Positions 33,377-44,639 of a DNA stretch of 64,000 nucleotides are shown here, piece by piece. The DNA comes from Plenodomus lindquistii (taxonomy: Eukaryota; Ascomycota; Dothideomycetes; Pleosporales; Leptosphaeriaceae), in the NCBI GenBank assembly GCA_025504975.1, contig JANUWI010000001.1:4650001-4714000 (forward strand), given 5' to 3'. Under the pieces are notes generated by a model, which saw only the letters and a program-made list of their open reading frames with translations, did no database searches and had not been told where the DNA came from. The position numbers and the translations under genes are program-made. The first letter of the stretch is position 1. Each line of letters opens with the position of its first letter.

Positions 33377-35451
33377 ATGCCCGAGGCACAAGCAGCCCCG
33401 GCCGAGGAGGGCAAAGGCGTAAGTGGAGGCGACGGTGGCCCCTCTGGTTCGTCCAAAGCTGACAGGCAGCACAGCCCATCAAGACGATTGTGCAGAGCAT
33501 TGGCATCTTCCTGCTTATCCAGGCTGGCATGAAATACCTCATGCCACAGGCCCCCAAAGCTCCTATCACTCCAGCGGTGCCCTCGCAAGACGGAGCTCCC
33601 GTCACGCCTGCGCCCGCCAACGGCCAGCAAGTCGCCATCCCCGCGTGGGAAAACCGCCCACGCACTTACGACGAGGGCGTGCAACTGAGCCAGGTTCCAT
33701 GGAATGTTGCGCCCATGTGGCCCGTCGGCACCAACCTCGACATTTTGATGTACATCTCGTCGTCCATTGGCATGCCCCCGCTCGAGCAAATGCCCAAGGA
33801 ATCGCTGTTGATTGACGAGAAGAACTTTGGCTTTGGAGACTACAAACAAAACAGGGAGATCAACACCGAGTTCAAAGTGCCCAAGGATGTCCAACACAAC
33901 GCGACGCTGCTCGCCCACTTCTACGTGGCGCAGAGCGGTAGTGTGATCGACCCCCAGAAGCCGGGCTACAGCACCGAGAAGGCATACCACTTTGTTCGTC
34001 CGTTGTCGCAGTACCAACCCAAGAAAAAGATTGCAAAGACAAGGAATCTGTTGAGCGATATGCCGGAGAAGGACGCGGAAGAGACCGAGGAGGAGAAGGC
34101 CGCGCCCAAGATTGTGGCCTCGTACTATCACCCCAACTTCACCGTCTCCCTGATCCCTGATGCTGGTACCCTTGCGTACGCCAACATGCATCCTGGTCCG
34201 AAGAGGTTCGTCACACTTGAACCTACTGGCGCAAGAGACGCAACCGGCGCGAACGGCTGGTACTATCCTATCGTCTTTACAAATACCTTTTGGCAGCTCA
34301 AGAAGCAAATGATTGAGCTCAACGATACTGTTACCACACTCCCGCTCAATGTCAAGCTCAACAACCTTGCTCATTGGAAGTACAACATCTTCGCCGCCGT
34401 GGACGAAAACCTCAATGCCAACGCGCGAGCAGCTGCGGCTGGCCAGTCTACGCCTGGAGGTGGTGATGGTTCTGAGATGGAGATGTTCAAGGAGATCCTC
34501 ATCGACAGCAACTCCTACCTTCTTGCCATTACTGCAGTCGTCTCCATCTTCCACATGATCTTCGAGATGCTCGCCTTCAAGAACGACGTCCAGCATTGGC
34601 GCAAGAAGAAGGACAACGTCGGTACCTCTGTCCGCACCATCATCGCCAACGTCTTCATGCAAGGCGTCATTCTCCTCTATCTCATCGACAACAACGAGAA
34701 CACGTCCTACATGATTCTCTTTGGCCAAGGCATGGGCATAGCCATCGAAGCCTGGAAGATCACCAAATCTGTCAACGTCCGCGTGCGCCCTACAGCCCCG
34801 GGCTCCTGGCTCCCCTACACCGTCGTCTTCGAAGACAAGCACGTGCTCTCCGATACGGAAAAGAAGACGGAAGAGTACGATGCTGTCGCGTTCCGCTACC
34901 TCTACATGGTCGCCGTGCCGCTTCTTATCGCATACGCCATCTACTCACTCATGTACGACACGCACAAATCATGGTACTCCTTCATCATCACCACGCTCGT
35001 CGGGTCCGTCTACGCTTACGGTTTCCTGATGATGGTTCCCGCGCTCTACATCAACTACCGTCTACAGTCCGTTGCGCACATGCCTGGCCGCGCCATGACA
35101 TACAAATTCTTAAACACCTTTATCGATGATTTGTTTGCCTTCACCATCAAGATGCCGACCCTGCATCGGTTGGCTACCCTCCGCGACGATGTTATCTTCT
35201 TCGTATACTTGTTCCAAACCTGGAAGTACAAGGTTGATTACAACCGTGTGAACGAATTTGGACAGGGAGGTGATGAGGAAGAGGTTGAGGAAAAGGATGC
35301 GAATAGGCCGCTGCAGGCACATCCAGACGGTGATAAGAGCTTGAAGGTGCCCGACCAGGAGAAGTTGGCCAAGGTACAGGAGGAGAAGGCTGCGGCTGCG
35401 CAGGCGACGGGGAGCGAGAAGAAGGGTGGTGCGAAGCAGAGGAAGAAGTAG
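33377..35451 (+). CDS. CLPTM1-family multi-pass membrane protein, two exons
   Basis: Exon 33377-33418 (14 codons, MPEAQAAPAEEGKG), a 56-bp phase-0 intron and exon 33475-35451 give 672 aa. After the first transmembrane segment (VQSIGIFLLIQAGMKYLM) comes a large lumenal beta-rich domain. It has AHFYVAQSG, SYYHPNFTVSLI and FVTLEPTGARDATGANGWYYPIVFTNTFWQL, and the block LNNLAHWKYNIFAAVDENL is typical of CLPTM1/CLPTM1L. Several C-terminal helices follow (around 340-560). The tail is Lys/Glu-rich. Animal CLPTM1 retains receptors in the ER, and CLPTM1L is reported as a lipid scramblase for GPI precursors. Either role in fungi is inference. The size is close to the family norm. Confidence 0.92.
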
Positions 35452-36020
35452 ACGTGTCTTGACTGATAGTTGAGACTTGCATAGTGAAAGTAGCATGGTC
35501 TGACTGCGTTGAGATGAAGAAACGAGGTACTTCAACTAGGTATATAGCATTAGATATGTAGACTGTGCATAGTATTGCCATGTGCCGTCGTTGGCATTCA
35601 ATACAGCGTATTGCTACGTTGATCACATCGTACTCCCGTGAGGCTCCTACAGCAGATATCTCGGAGTTGATGGTCTAAAAGCTTCGGATGAGTTCCCCCT
35701 CACCGCTAGAGCACAGCACGCTACCCCGCCTAGACGCTGTACAATTTCAAATCACATCCGGATTAGTTGTTTCCAGCGCACTAAGCTACAACGCCCATAC
35801 CCAATGAAGTAGATGAGGGTACACGTCCGCGTCACTTGCACAATAACGGACCGTCCGGCGGACGTCATCGATAGTCCTCGGTTATATGTAGAGTTTGATC
35901 ATGGGAAGCGGAGAATAGATAACGGCGAAGCTTCCCCGAAGAACATCTTGTTTGCTGGTACCTATCAATCTTGCCTTTGAGTGATTTTTGAAAACTAGAC
36001 AAGACGACGAAAACGAAATC
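35452..36020. other. Intergenic region downstream of the CLPTM1-family gene
   Basis: 0.57 kb between two plus-strand genes. No coding content is recognised. Confidence 0.5.
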
Positions 36021-36964
36021 ATGGCCGACGAAAAGAAGAGACAGGCAAAGCGCAAGGCTGCTGAGAATGGCGTGTGAGTGTGACATAATCTGAGTGAGGG
36101 GTGGATGCTAGGTAGAACAAAGCTGAAGATGCGATTGTAGGGTGAATCCAGGTGGTGCAGCTGTCATGCTTGCGGCGCCTATGTATTTGGCGTTGGTTCC
36201 TGTTACGTACGTCTTCCTCACTGCACAACTTTCACACGATGGTGCTCTCTAGACGACATTGGGACAAGAAGGATGAAGATGCTAACGCAGTTGTAGCTCG
36301 TTCCTCACGAGGCCAGACAGCATCGTTCAATCCCTCACACATGCTCTAATCAAGCTTCTCCCCGGCGTTGGTGTACGTTCTTGCTTCACTTTCCCTACTC
36401 ATCCCCTCTCCAAGCTCCCCTCTCCCCAAAAATCTACATACACTTACTAATATCAACAATAGGCAACGGCCATAACCGGCGGCCGCGCCATCCCCGCTCT
36501 CTCCGCTCTCTACCTCTTCTGGACATTCGGTGCCTCGGGCGCCATATCCGCCGCAGGCCAAGCCATGGGCCGCGAAGGCGGGATGGACAACGAGCATCCA
36601 CGCCAACATGTCCACGAGTTGGAGGGTTTGCCATTGAGGCTGCGAAGCGCGCACTATGCGCTCATGGAGAACTTCCCCGGTAAGTCGTCGCTACTCACCA
36701 CGTACTTTCTAGCCCATCGCAGCCAAGGAAGCGCGCTAACTCCACGGGTGTATAGGTTTCGCACTTGCAGCTGCGCTTGCCCAGATTACAGCGCCGAATG
36801 ATGCGCAGATTGTAAATCTGCTAGGCTACCATGTCATTGCGAAGTTGTTGGTGCACTACCCGTCGTACGTGAGTAATATTGCGCTGCCGAGGTCGGTTGC
36901 GCATTTGAGTGCGACGGCGGCATTGATCAATGTTTGCTGGAGGTTGGCTGCGGGTGGCAATTAG
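36021..36964 (+). CDS. MAPEG-like integral membrane protein, five exons
   Basis: Exons 36021-36073, 36141-36206, 36297-36372, 36463-36679 and 36756-36964 encode 206 aa. Introns are 67, 90, 90 and 76 bp. Four hydrophobic segments are visible: VMLAAPMYLALVPV, ALSALYLFWTFGASGAISAAGQ, FALAAALAQIT and HLSATAALINVCWRL. Between them, residues around 110-140 read NEHPRQHV then RSAHYALMENFPGF. This fits the MAPEG signature in which an Asn-Pro-Arg element precedes the RAxxAxxNxxENxPxF loop. MAPEG proteins are microsomal glutathione transferases/peroxidases or related enzymes. The resemblance is moderate, so glutathione binding is not certain. The highly basic start (KKRQAKRKAAENG) suggests a cytosolic N-terminus. 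Confidence 0.65.
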
Positions 36965-37562
36965 AGACATGGCGGATTGTGTTGGTGCAGTAGGATGTTG
37001 CGAGTGTAGATGCTACGTATGCAATGGTCTTGGGCATGAATTGCGACTTGAGCGAGCTGTAGAAAACCGGACACATTGAAATGAGAAAAAAAAAACTTGT
37101 TGATTGCATATCTCTCTTATCTCTGCCGTCTGACGGCCGCGTAATCGCAATACACGTCAGTTTCAAAGTTGGTCCGAAGATCGCGATGATGTTCGTGATG
37201 GCATGTATGGTGTTGAGGTATACATAATTTTTAGCCCAATTCGCATCTCACGAATGAGAAGTCGCCATCCCACCTCGCCCACCCATCAGATTCGCCAACC
37301 CCAAAAACAAGGATGCAAGTCGACTTGTCCATCACGAGTTTTCGTGTCTAGTTCGCACGTCCCCTTGAACGCGTCTCGAAGCGGGGTACCGTCGAACTTT
37401 CTGGTCCTACACGCCCCCCTTATATCGAGAAATCGCATATAAATTCCTGAGCATTCGTCACTGGAACTGGACTTCTCGGACATTGCTTCGATCCATCAAT
37501 TGACTGTCCACATCACTACAACATCAACTCACCATCTTTTGTCACCAACCACAGCATCAACC
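36965..37562. other. Intergenic region upstream of the MYND protein
   Basis: 0.6 kb with no recognised gene. A run of ten A lies near 37086. The last 60 bp before the next ATG are C/A-rich, as usual for fungal leaders. Confidence 0.5.
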
Positions 37563-38222
37563 ATGTCCACCACCACCTCCCCCGAATGGCCAGCCACCAT
37601 CCCCATCCCCGAAGCCACAGTCCAATACCTCTCCCCCGACACCACAAAAACCAAACGCATCGACTTTACCGAATTCTTCCTACGCATGACACCCGCCGAA
37701 GACGCACATCCGGGCTACAAAGCGCTCTTCACCACGCACCAATCCCTCATCAAACTCCTGGTCGAGCACCCAGCCATGAAACCCAACCTCCAGCAAACCT
37801 TCTCCACGCCCGCAAACAGCAAGAACAAAGTCTACTTCATGTGGGACTTTGTGCTGCGCACCTTCCAACATCTAGTCGCTGAGGTCTCGCCCCAGGACCC
37901 CTGGACCAGTCCCATGTGGCAGGATGTGTGTGGCCGGGCGTTTCTGGCCAAGAAGCTGATTTACGATGAGAGTGGGAAGTTGGAGGCTGGGAATGCGAGT
38001 TTGGGGTATAAGGATGATGGGGGGGTCGAGTTTGGCGAGGAGGTGAAGAAGGTGGCCATGGGATTGGACGATGTGGGGGAGGGGTGTAAGGGGTGTGGGA
38101 AGGCGGAGAAGGTAGGGGGTGGGGATTTGTTGGTGTGTGCGAGGTGTAAGGGGGAGAGGTATTGTTCGGGGGAGTGTCAGAAGAAGCGTTGGAAGGCGCA
38201 TAAGAAGGATTGCAGGGCTTGA
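37563..38222 (+). CDS. MYND-type zinc-finger protein
   Basis: Single exon, 219 aa from the ATG at 37563 (MSTTTSPEWPATIP). The frame remains open upstream, but the Thr/Ser-rich extension has weak coding character. Residues 1-150 look helical and unclassified (FTEFFLRMTPAEDAHPGYKALF, MWDFVLRTFQHLVAEV). The C-terminus is a complete MYND finger, C-x2-C ... C-x2-C-x4-YCSGECQKKRW-x2-HKKDC, with all eight metal ligands in order. MYND fingers bind two zinc ions and mediate protein contacts with proline-rich peptides. No SET domain is present. The 3' quarter is markedly G-rich on the plus strand, unlike the C-rich 5' part. It is not a copy of the broken MYND gene at 4.7-5.9 kb, whose finger is N-terminal. 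Confidence 0.82.
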   Translation: MSTTTSPEWPATIPIPEATVQYLSPDTTKTKRIDFTEFFLRMTPAEDAHPGYKALFTTHQSLIKLLVEHPAMKPNLQQTFSTPANSKNKVYFMWDFVLRTFQHLVAEVSPQDPWTSPMWQDVCGRAFLAKKLIYDESGKLEAGNASLGYKDDGGVEFGEEVKKVAMGLDDVGEGCKGCGKAEKVGGGDLLVCARCKGERYCSGECQKKRWKAHKKDCRA

Positions 38223-39713
38223 GGAGGTTGATGATTTGGGGTGTATGGGAGTGGGTGTACCATAGTGGCTGCGAGGTCGTGTTGAGTAGTCAGGCTTCGG
38301 CTGGTTTTTGTGTATCGCCTTGAACGAAATGTAACCCTGGTTGGTTCACGCTCGTTATGTTTTTGACAATGCAATCATGTCAAAACATGCAGACGATCTA
38401 TGCAAAACCTCTCCAACATACTTACCACATCAATCTGCTTCTGAGTGCACTTAGATCCAAACTTGGCACGCTTAGATCGTGTGGAATTGCCTCCAGGTGC
38501 ATGCAACCAGTCCGAAAAGTCCATTAAAAACCTTGAGTAAACACCCGTCATCATCTAAGGTCCTAACGATTTGCACTCCAGAAACATTTCAGTCTCTTAG
38601 CTCGATCACATGCAAATGTCAATTTGAAGACCTACATAGTAAACGTACGATCTGATTAGAGCGAGGGACTTGAAAGACAGAAGGACAGAAGAAGTGACCA
38701 AGATCATTAAGAAATCTCTTCGCCTCTCAGTAAACCCACAGTCATACTGACATCGGATATCATCCGGAGTCAATCAGGTCCGACCTCCGCAACGGCGCAA
38801 CAACATGTCGTTCCTCTTGCTCTTTCGTACGAAGCGTATCACGTTCCCGTATTTCACCCAAGCTTGATGCGATCAACTAGTTGGCCTAGTTGCCGAGGCA
38901 TTTGCCTAATTGGTAAGATTCACAGCCATCCCCGAGTTGCGGCCCCCAGCCAATCAACGAGCTCCCGAATGCGCTGGCTTCCGCTGCAGGGCGTTGATCG
39001 CGTCCGCGTGGACGCCAGATCTCGCGCATGTGAAGATGTTTTACGCCTGTCCGCATTTGCACATGTGGATCTGCAATATCGTACCGTGGAGGACAGATTC
39101 CGAGCAAACGTGTTTTTTTTGAGTAAACGCCACACCACAGTTGAACCTCTGGATGCCAATACTGTGGAGAAGGACGGATACGGAGGTCCATCTGCATTCG
39201 GCGAATGGGGTATCGGGGCACATGCCCGAAAATAACCAACAAAATTCAAGTCCAAAAGGCAAAGGCCTCAGCATTGCTCGGCACGAGTGTCTATTTGGCA
39301 TGGCGCGTCACGCTCCCAAACATACCGAGGCAGGACTGGAAATGTGGGTTCGATCCTTTATGAGTCCGCCTTGCTTCCGGATCCCACGCGCTGGCTTGTG
39401 TCTTTGATGATTGCCTGCCTGTCCATTACCCCAGATTTCTCCATCCAAGACTATTCAGCTCTTGCTTTCTGCAACTTCCGAGGACTCCATCTGCGTGAGA
39501 AGAAGGCTGGCGTTGGTTGCTTGTGTTCCCCAGAATTGTGGCGCGCTAAGCCCCAGGTATGTCATGGGAGCTGGGTCGGCCACTCCGACCTGTCCAGGGC
39601 TGCCTATCGTTCATTTCACTAGGCATGTGCTGACGTCCGTTATGCAGCATCTTCGCCTTTACGAGTGAAACCTCCTACCATCTCCAGGAACAGCAGCCTT
39701 TGATTCCACCATC
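38223..39713. other. Gene-free 1.5 kb region upstream of the acyl-CoA synthetase
   Basis: Several overlapping short frames on both strands between 38860 and 39300 were read and none resembles a known protein. A GTATGT...TTATGCAG pair at about 39557-39647 could be an intron in the 5' untranslated region of the acyl-CoA synthetase gene. That is a guess from splice consensus only. Confidence 0.45.
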
Positions 39714-42006
39714 ATGTTTGGAACTCCAGATGCGCAGATCGCGCGCGCCAAAGAGCTACACCCTCCCCCGCCCAAGGGACAGCCATACAGTGTCCCATTG
39801 CCTGGTTCTTCAGCACCGGGACGAAGCGCAATCTACAGGCACTGGAAGTTCGCCGACAAGCCTCTGCTGGAGTACCTGATACCAGAGGTGCGCTCGCTTA
39901 TTCTTCATTCGAAATGTTGGTTGGATACATGGTGCAAAGTGTTAACTCTACTTTGAACAGGTCACTACGCCGCACGAAGCTTTTGAGAACTCCGGTAAGG
40001 CTGTCGCTACCATCCATATCGACTCCAACTAATCTTCTTGAACAGTTGCGCGATACCCGAAGAACAAGTGTCTCGGCCACCGCCCGTACGACCCCGTTGC
40101 GAAGACGTTCGGCCCATACGTTTGGGAAGACTACGAGACTATTGCACAGCGGAGAAAGAACTTTGGCGCTGGATTGGTACACCTGCACAGGGCCGCCGGA
40201 GTGACTGCTACCAAGTATGGCATCGGTTTGTGGTGTCAGAACAGGCCTGAATGGCAGATCACCGACCTGGCTGCCATGTCCCAGTCGCTTTACACGGTCT
40301 CCATTTACGACACGCTTGGTCCCGATACCACTGAATACATCATCAACCACGCCGAATTGGCTTGCGTCGTCACCGGCATGAACCACGTCACATCGCTGCT
40401 GAAGCTGAAGCCACGGCTACCCACACTCAAGATCATCGTTGTCCTCGACCCGCTCTCCGCAGGCGAACTCCCCGGCGAATCCAAAGGCGACCTGCTCAAC
40501 TCGTTGGCGAGCGAGCTTGGCGTCACGATACACTACATTCGCGATGTCGAGCTTCTTGGAGAGACCCAGCCCCTCCCTATGATCCCACCCACACCCGACG
40601 ACATCGTCACTATCAACTACACTTCTGGCACAACAGGGAATCCCAAGGGTGTTGTCTTGACCCACAGGAACGCTCATGCCGCAACATGCTCGGTCATGGT
40701 GTTAATGGGCGACGATTCCACTCAAGTCATTTGCTCTTTCCTGCCTCTCGCGCATATCTACCAGCGCCTGGGGGAGCACAGCGGACTTGCAACAGGAGCT
40801 GCCATCGGCTACTTTCATGGAAACATTGTAGAGCTGGTGGACGACCTCAAAGCGCTGCGACCAACAATTTTTTCTGGCGTGCCAAGATTGTATAACAGAT
40901 TCGGTTCCAAGATCAAGGAGGCGACTATCCAGGCGACAGGTGTTAAGGGGGCGCTCTCACGCCACGTTGTATCCACTAAACTGGCCGCCATCAACGACAA
41001 GCACAACCCGTCAAACACACATATGCTATACGATCGTATTTGGGCGAAGAAGGTAGCAGCAGGCCTTGGTCTTGAACGATGCAAAGTGCTCTTCAGCGGA
41101 TCTGCGCCAATTGACCCGAATCTGCACCAGTTCCTGCGTATTGTGTTTGCCAGCAACTTTACTCAGGGCTACGGTCTGACAGAGACTTATGCTTCAGCAC
41201 TTGTCCAGCACGAAGGCGACTTTTCGTCTGGCAACTGCGGTGGTGTATTACCTAGTGCCGAATTAGCCCTTCTCGACGTGCCAGACATGGACTACCTTAG
41301 CACGGACAAGCCAGCCCCACGTGGCGAGTTGCTCATTCGCGCTACCACCCAATTCACCGAGTATTTCCGCAACGATGAAGAGACGAAGAAGGCTGTTGAC
41401 GCCGAGGGCTGGTTCCACACGGGCGACATCGCCTCGGTGGACGAACTGGGCCGTTTCTCCATCATCGACCGCAGGAAGAACGTACTCAAGCTTGCACAGG
41501 GCGAGTACATTTCCCCCGAGCGCATCGAGAACGTCTACCTCGCCAACTGCGGATGGATTGCATCCGCCTACGTACACGGCGACTCTCACCAGTCCTTCCT
41601 CGTTGCCATCTTCGGCGTTGCGCCAGACCTTTTCCCGCAATTCGCGTCCAAGGTGCTCGGCGAGAATATTCCAGAGGGCGACGTGGCGAAGCTCAAGGAG
41701 GCGCTTGGCAACAAGAAGGTGGAGCAGGCGGTGCTCAAGGAGCTGGACAAGATTGGAAGGAAGAACAAGTTCAACAGCTATGAGCGTGTCAAGAATGTGC
41801 GGCTGTTCCTGGATCCGTTTACTATTGACAATCAGTTGTTGACTCCTACGTGAGTTTGGCCCGTCTTTTCTCTCAAGATTTGAACGCTAACTGGATACAG
41901 ATTAAAGTTGAAGCGCCCGCAGACGGCCAAGGCGTTTAGGCAGCATCTTGATGAGTGCTACGAGGAGGCGCTTGCTGAAGAGTCCAAGGTCAAGGCGAAG
42001 TTGTAG
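39714..42006 (+). CDS. FAA1: Long-chain acyl-CoA synthetase, four exons
   Basis: Exons 39714-39887, 39961-39994, 40046-41849 and 41901-42006 encode 705 aa. Introns are 73, 51 and 51 bp. The adenylation core has the P-loop YTSGTTGNPKGVVLTH (261-276), QGYGLTET near 443, and the FACS signature DAEGWFHTGDIASVDELGRF from residue 521. The hinge and C-terminal domain are LAQGEYISPERIEN, ending in the conserved RQHLDECYEE. Yeast Faa1/Faa4 are about 700 aa with the same plan. The enzyme activates C12-C20 fatty acids to acyl-CoA for lipid synthesis or oxidation, at the ER or lipid droplets. There is no peroxisomal PTS1: the end is VKAKL, close to but not a canonical SKL-type tripeptide. The 34-bp second exon is unusually small. 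Confidence 0.93.
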
Positions 42007-42456
42007 ACTGGGTCAATAGCACGTCGAATAGCATTTAGTGGCGTGGCGGTTTTGATGTGTTTGCATCTGGGTTACTAGATTGCATATTATACTCGTTGCA
42101 TGGGTAGCATGGCGAACTGAAGGGGCTGGCAGAATGTTTGTGCTGTTCTGCTGCAAGTCGTCGAAGCTAGGTGTTTGAGTGTGGATTGCCAACTCAGTCG
42201 CCCAAGCGCTGGGACCAATGGCGTTGTCGTGATCTCCGCTCGAGAGGCCGTAGCTCCTGTCCAACGGCCAAACAAACAACCACCGACAAACAATCTCGCC
42301 GCATTCTCAGAGTCACGCCCAAGCTTATCATCATTCCTGGCCAATATCTCGCACCACGCCACTGGCTCCTGCTGGCCACGCAAGGAGGGCGCCATACGTG
42401 CTCACGTCAACCCATTGCCGCGGACCGACTGGATTGGACCCTGACCCACGCGCACC
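42007..42456. other. Intergenic region downstream of the acyl-CoA synthetase
   Basis: 0.45 kb with no supported gene. The second half is C-rich and likely the leader of the downstream gene. Confidence 0.5.
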
Positions 42457-43857
42457 ATGAGCGACGAGAGCAGTGAGACAGCGTCGAATGCTCCGCGGAC
42501 GTCGCGCTTCAGGGAACACACAAACACGAGCAACAGCATACGCCCGCCGCCCGACGAGCTGTGGAAGGATCTGGCCATTGACACGCTGATTGACAAGTTC
42601 AACGAGGAGAACGAAGCACCGCCCACGACATCACGCAAGAGCAGTCGAAACACGGCCCCTGAGCTCCGGCGGCTTAACTCTGACAAGATCAAGAAGATGC
42701 AGAGCGAGGCCGGCACCGCGACGGCCGTGTCGGGACCGGCGCAACACGAGGGCACATTTGGTCGACTCCAGCGCGCATGGGCGTCCATGGTTGGCAATGT
42801 CCTCGGCAAGCGGAAGGCCGGTGCTGTGGACGCAGAAAAGGACAAGGCGCAGCAACTCCTCGACGACCGTAAGAAGGCCGCCGAAGCCGCATACCACGAG
42901 GCCAAGGAGCTGGGCCTGCTTCCCACCCCCAAGGTCTTTGTGCGCCCGGGCATGGCGCCCATGTCGCACAACTGTGGTACGCCTCCAACAACACACACCC
43001 ATCTTCATCGCCAGATGGAAAATGGATTGATACTAAGAGTAGTAGTGACTCCTGTCCGGACTCCGCGCACCCCTTCGCTCTACCGCACCCCCAGCAAGAA
43101 AGACCTGCAGAAGCAGAAGAAGCTCTCCAAACGTGTGTCGAACCTCGAGTCCAAGCTCGCATCTGCACGCAAGGAACTGCACTCGGTCCTCCACGGCGAT
43201 CTTCCGCCCCTGCCACCGCTCCCCGCTGTCCTCCCTCCCACACCAGAAACAAGCCGCGACTCCCACGAATCCAACACCACCGCCGTTGTCCATGCCCCCG
43301 AGCCCTCGCGCAGCCCACCACCCGTCCCGACAACAGAGCCCCAACGCGATCCAGAGCCACTCTTCTCAGAATCAGAATCTGAATCCCACCCGCCATCCTC
43401 ATCCTCTCGCACCACCCTCGGCAAAATCACAAAGAAGCGCAAAGCCCGCATCTCCATCGACGACGCCGAATACATCCCCCAGCCCACCGACAGCGAAGGC
43501 GACATCGACCTGCTCTCCAACCCCTCCGAGCCCGAACTCCACCTAGACGCCCCCCTAGACAGCGAGCGCACCATCAAGCGCGTCAAATCCTCCGCCTCGT
43601 CCGCCTCTCCACGCAGAACCAAGAGCGGGAGAAAGGCCAATACACGCTTGCAAAGGAGCTGGAGCAAGGCTAGTCTGCGCAAGGAGCGGGATGAGTTGTT
43701 GGGCATCACAGTGGTACCGGATGGAGTCAGAGTCCCGCACGTCCCTGCGATTCCAGACGGGGTACAGGGCAAGAGGGTCATGTTTGAAGAGGATATAATG
43801 ATAGAGGGGCAGACAAACGAGGATCCGTATGGGGGGCTGGAACATGAGATGTTCTGA
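42457..43857 (+). CDS. Disordered, coiled-coil-containing nuclear-type protein of unknown function
   Basis: The ATG at 42457 has a good context (GCACCATGA). Unspliced it reads 466 aa. A phase-compatible intron probably removes 42977-43042 (66 bp) or 42977-43045 (69 bp), joining SHNC to TPVRTPRTPSLYRTPS. Both sizes are multiples of three, so the frame is kept either way. Visible parts: an N-terminal helical patch (LWKDLAIDTLIDKFNEENE), KIKKMQSEA, a conserved-looking block KKAAEAAYHEAKELGLLPTP, and a short coiled coil QKQKKLSKRVSNLESKLASARKELHSVL. A long Pro/Ser/Glu region follows, with basic KKRKAR and SGRKANTRLQRSWSKASLRKERDELLG, and it ends near VMFEEDIMIE. Nuclear localisation is inferred from the KKRK patch. 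I do not recognise a named family. Confidence 0.7.
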   Translation: MSDESSETASNAPRTSRFREHTNTSNSIRPPPDELWKDLAIDTLIDKFNEENEAPPTTSRKSSRNTAPELRRLNSDKIKKMQSEAGTATAVSGPAQHEGTFGRLQRAWASMVGNVLGKRKAGAVDAEKDKAQQLLDDRKKAAEAAYHEAKELGLLPTPKVFVRPGMAPMSHNCGTPPTTHTHLHRQMENGLILRVVVTPVRTPRTPSLYRTPSKKDLQKQKKLSKRVSNLESKLASARKELHSVLHGDLPPLPPLPAVLPPTPETSRDSHESNTTAVVHAPEPSRSPPPVPTTEPQRDPEPLFSESESESHPPSSSSRTTLGKITKKRKARISIDDAEYIPQPTDSEGDIDLLSNPSEPELHLDAPLDSERTIKRVKSSASSASPRRTKSGRKANTRLQRSWSKASLRKERDELLGITVVPDGVRVPHVPAIPDGVQGKRVMFEEDIMIEGQTNEDPYGGLEHEMF

Positions 43858-44639
43858 GTGATGACCCACCCCCTCGAGTGTCATGAAAACGATCTGCATG
43901 CTGGCCGGCTATCTTTTGATCATTTTTTGCAACAATTAGTTGGCACTGGATCGACGGCGTTTGGCATAGCGAGTTCACTGATTTCTCAACCTTGAATCAT
44001 CATTTTTTCCGATCCGGAAAAGCATAATCAGCGCTGCTTGACTCTTTCATCCTGAGCGTTTCTGGTCTCTAGGCTGGCGTTTTTTTCTCTAACCTGTTCC
44101 TGAAAACGACCATGAATGACATGATTTTTTTTCTCTGTTCTCGTCAAAGCTTGGTGTCTGGTTTGCGTTTGATTGGGGAGGGTTAATTTCTAGTAGCTCA
44201 CGACACATTCATATATAGGTTTATGGACAGATCTGGCACTTGTTTGATTTGAATTGATGCGATGCAGATGATAGTGGATAATGAATTGCTGTGTGTTGGT
44301 AGCGAGTGAGACTTGTGGAGAGGGTGGGGGTTATAGCTGTGCAGATGGTAGGTTGGACTGAGTGGTGTGATGAGTTTGCGGTTGAGGTGGAAGAGTGTGA
44401 TATGTATGTATGTATGCATGTATGCGTTTCATAACTATGCACCTGTGTTTATCCTGCTAACAAGAGATGGACGAACATCGCTCTGACGTGTTTACTAGAC
44501 TTCTCAGGGATAAAGCAGCATACTCCAAGCCGGTAATTATAAGTTAACCTTGTATTATTCCCATCTGTCACGTACCTCCCCCAACTACCTATCAATCACA
44601 CACCACCACTTCACCGCCATCCTTCAAAACTCCAATTAC
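43858..44639. other. Convergent intergenic region with GTAT repeat
   Basis: T-rich 3' flank of the coiled-coil gene and 3' flank of the minus-strand GPI-protein gene. A GTAT/GCAT run lies at about 44401-44426. The frames here on the minus strand are Tyr/His/Ser-rich repeats without family resemblance. Confidence 0.5.

Noticed and set aside
33337..34842. A 501-codon minus-strand frame antisense to the CLPTM1-family gene
   Set aside because: It lies exactly opposite a well-supported conserved gene, and its Val/Asp/Leu-rich composition is what the complement of a C-ending codon pattern produces.
37563..38222. The intact MYND gene as the source copy of the MYND pseudogene
   Set aside because: The finger is C-terminal here and N-terminal in the pseudogene, and the rest of the sequences do not match, so they are unrelated apart from the domain.
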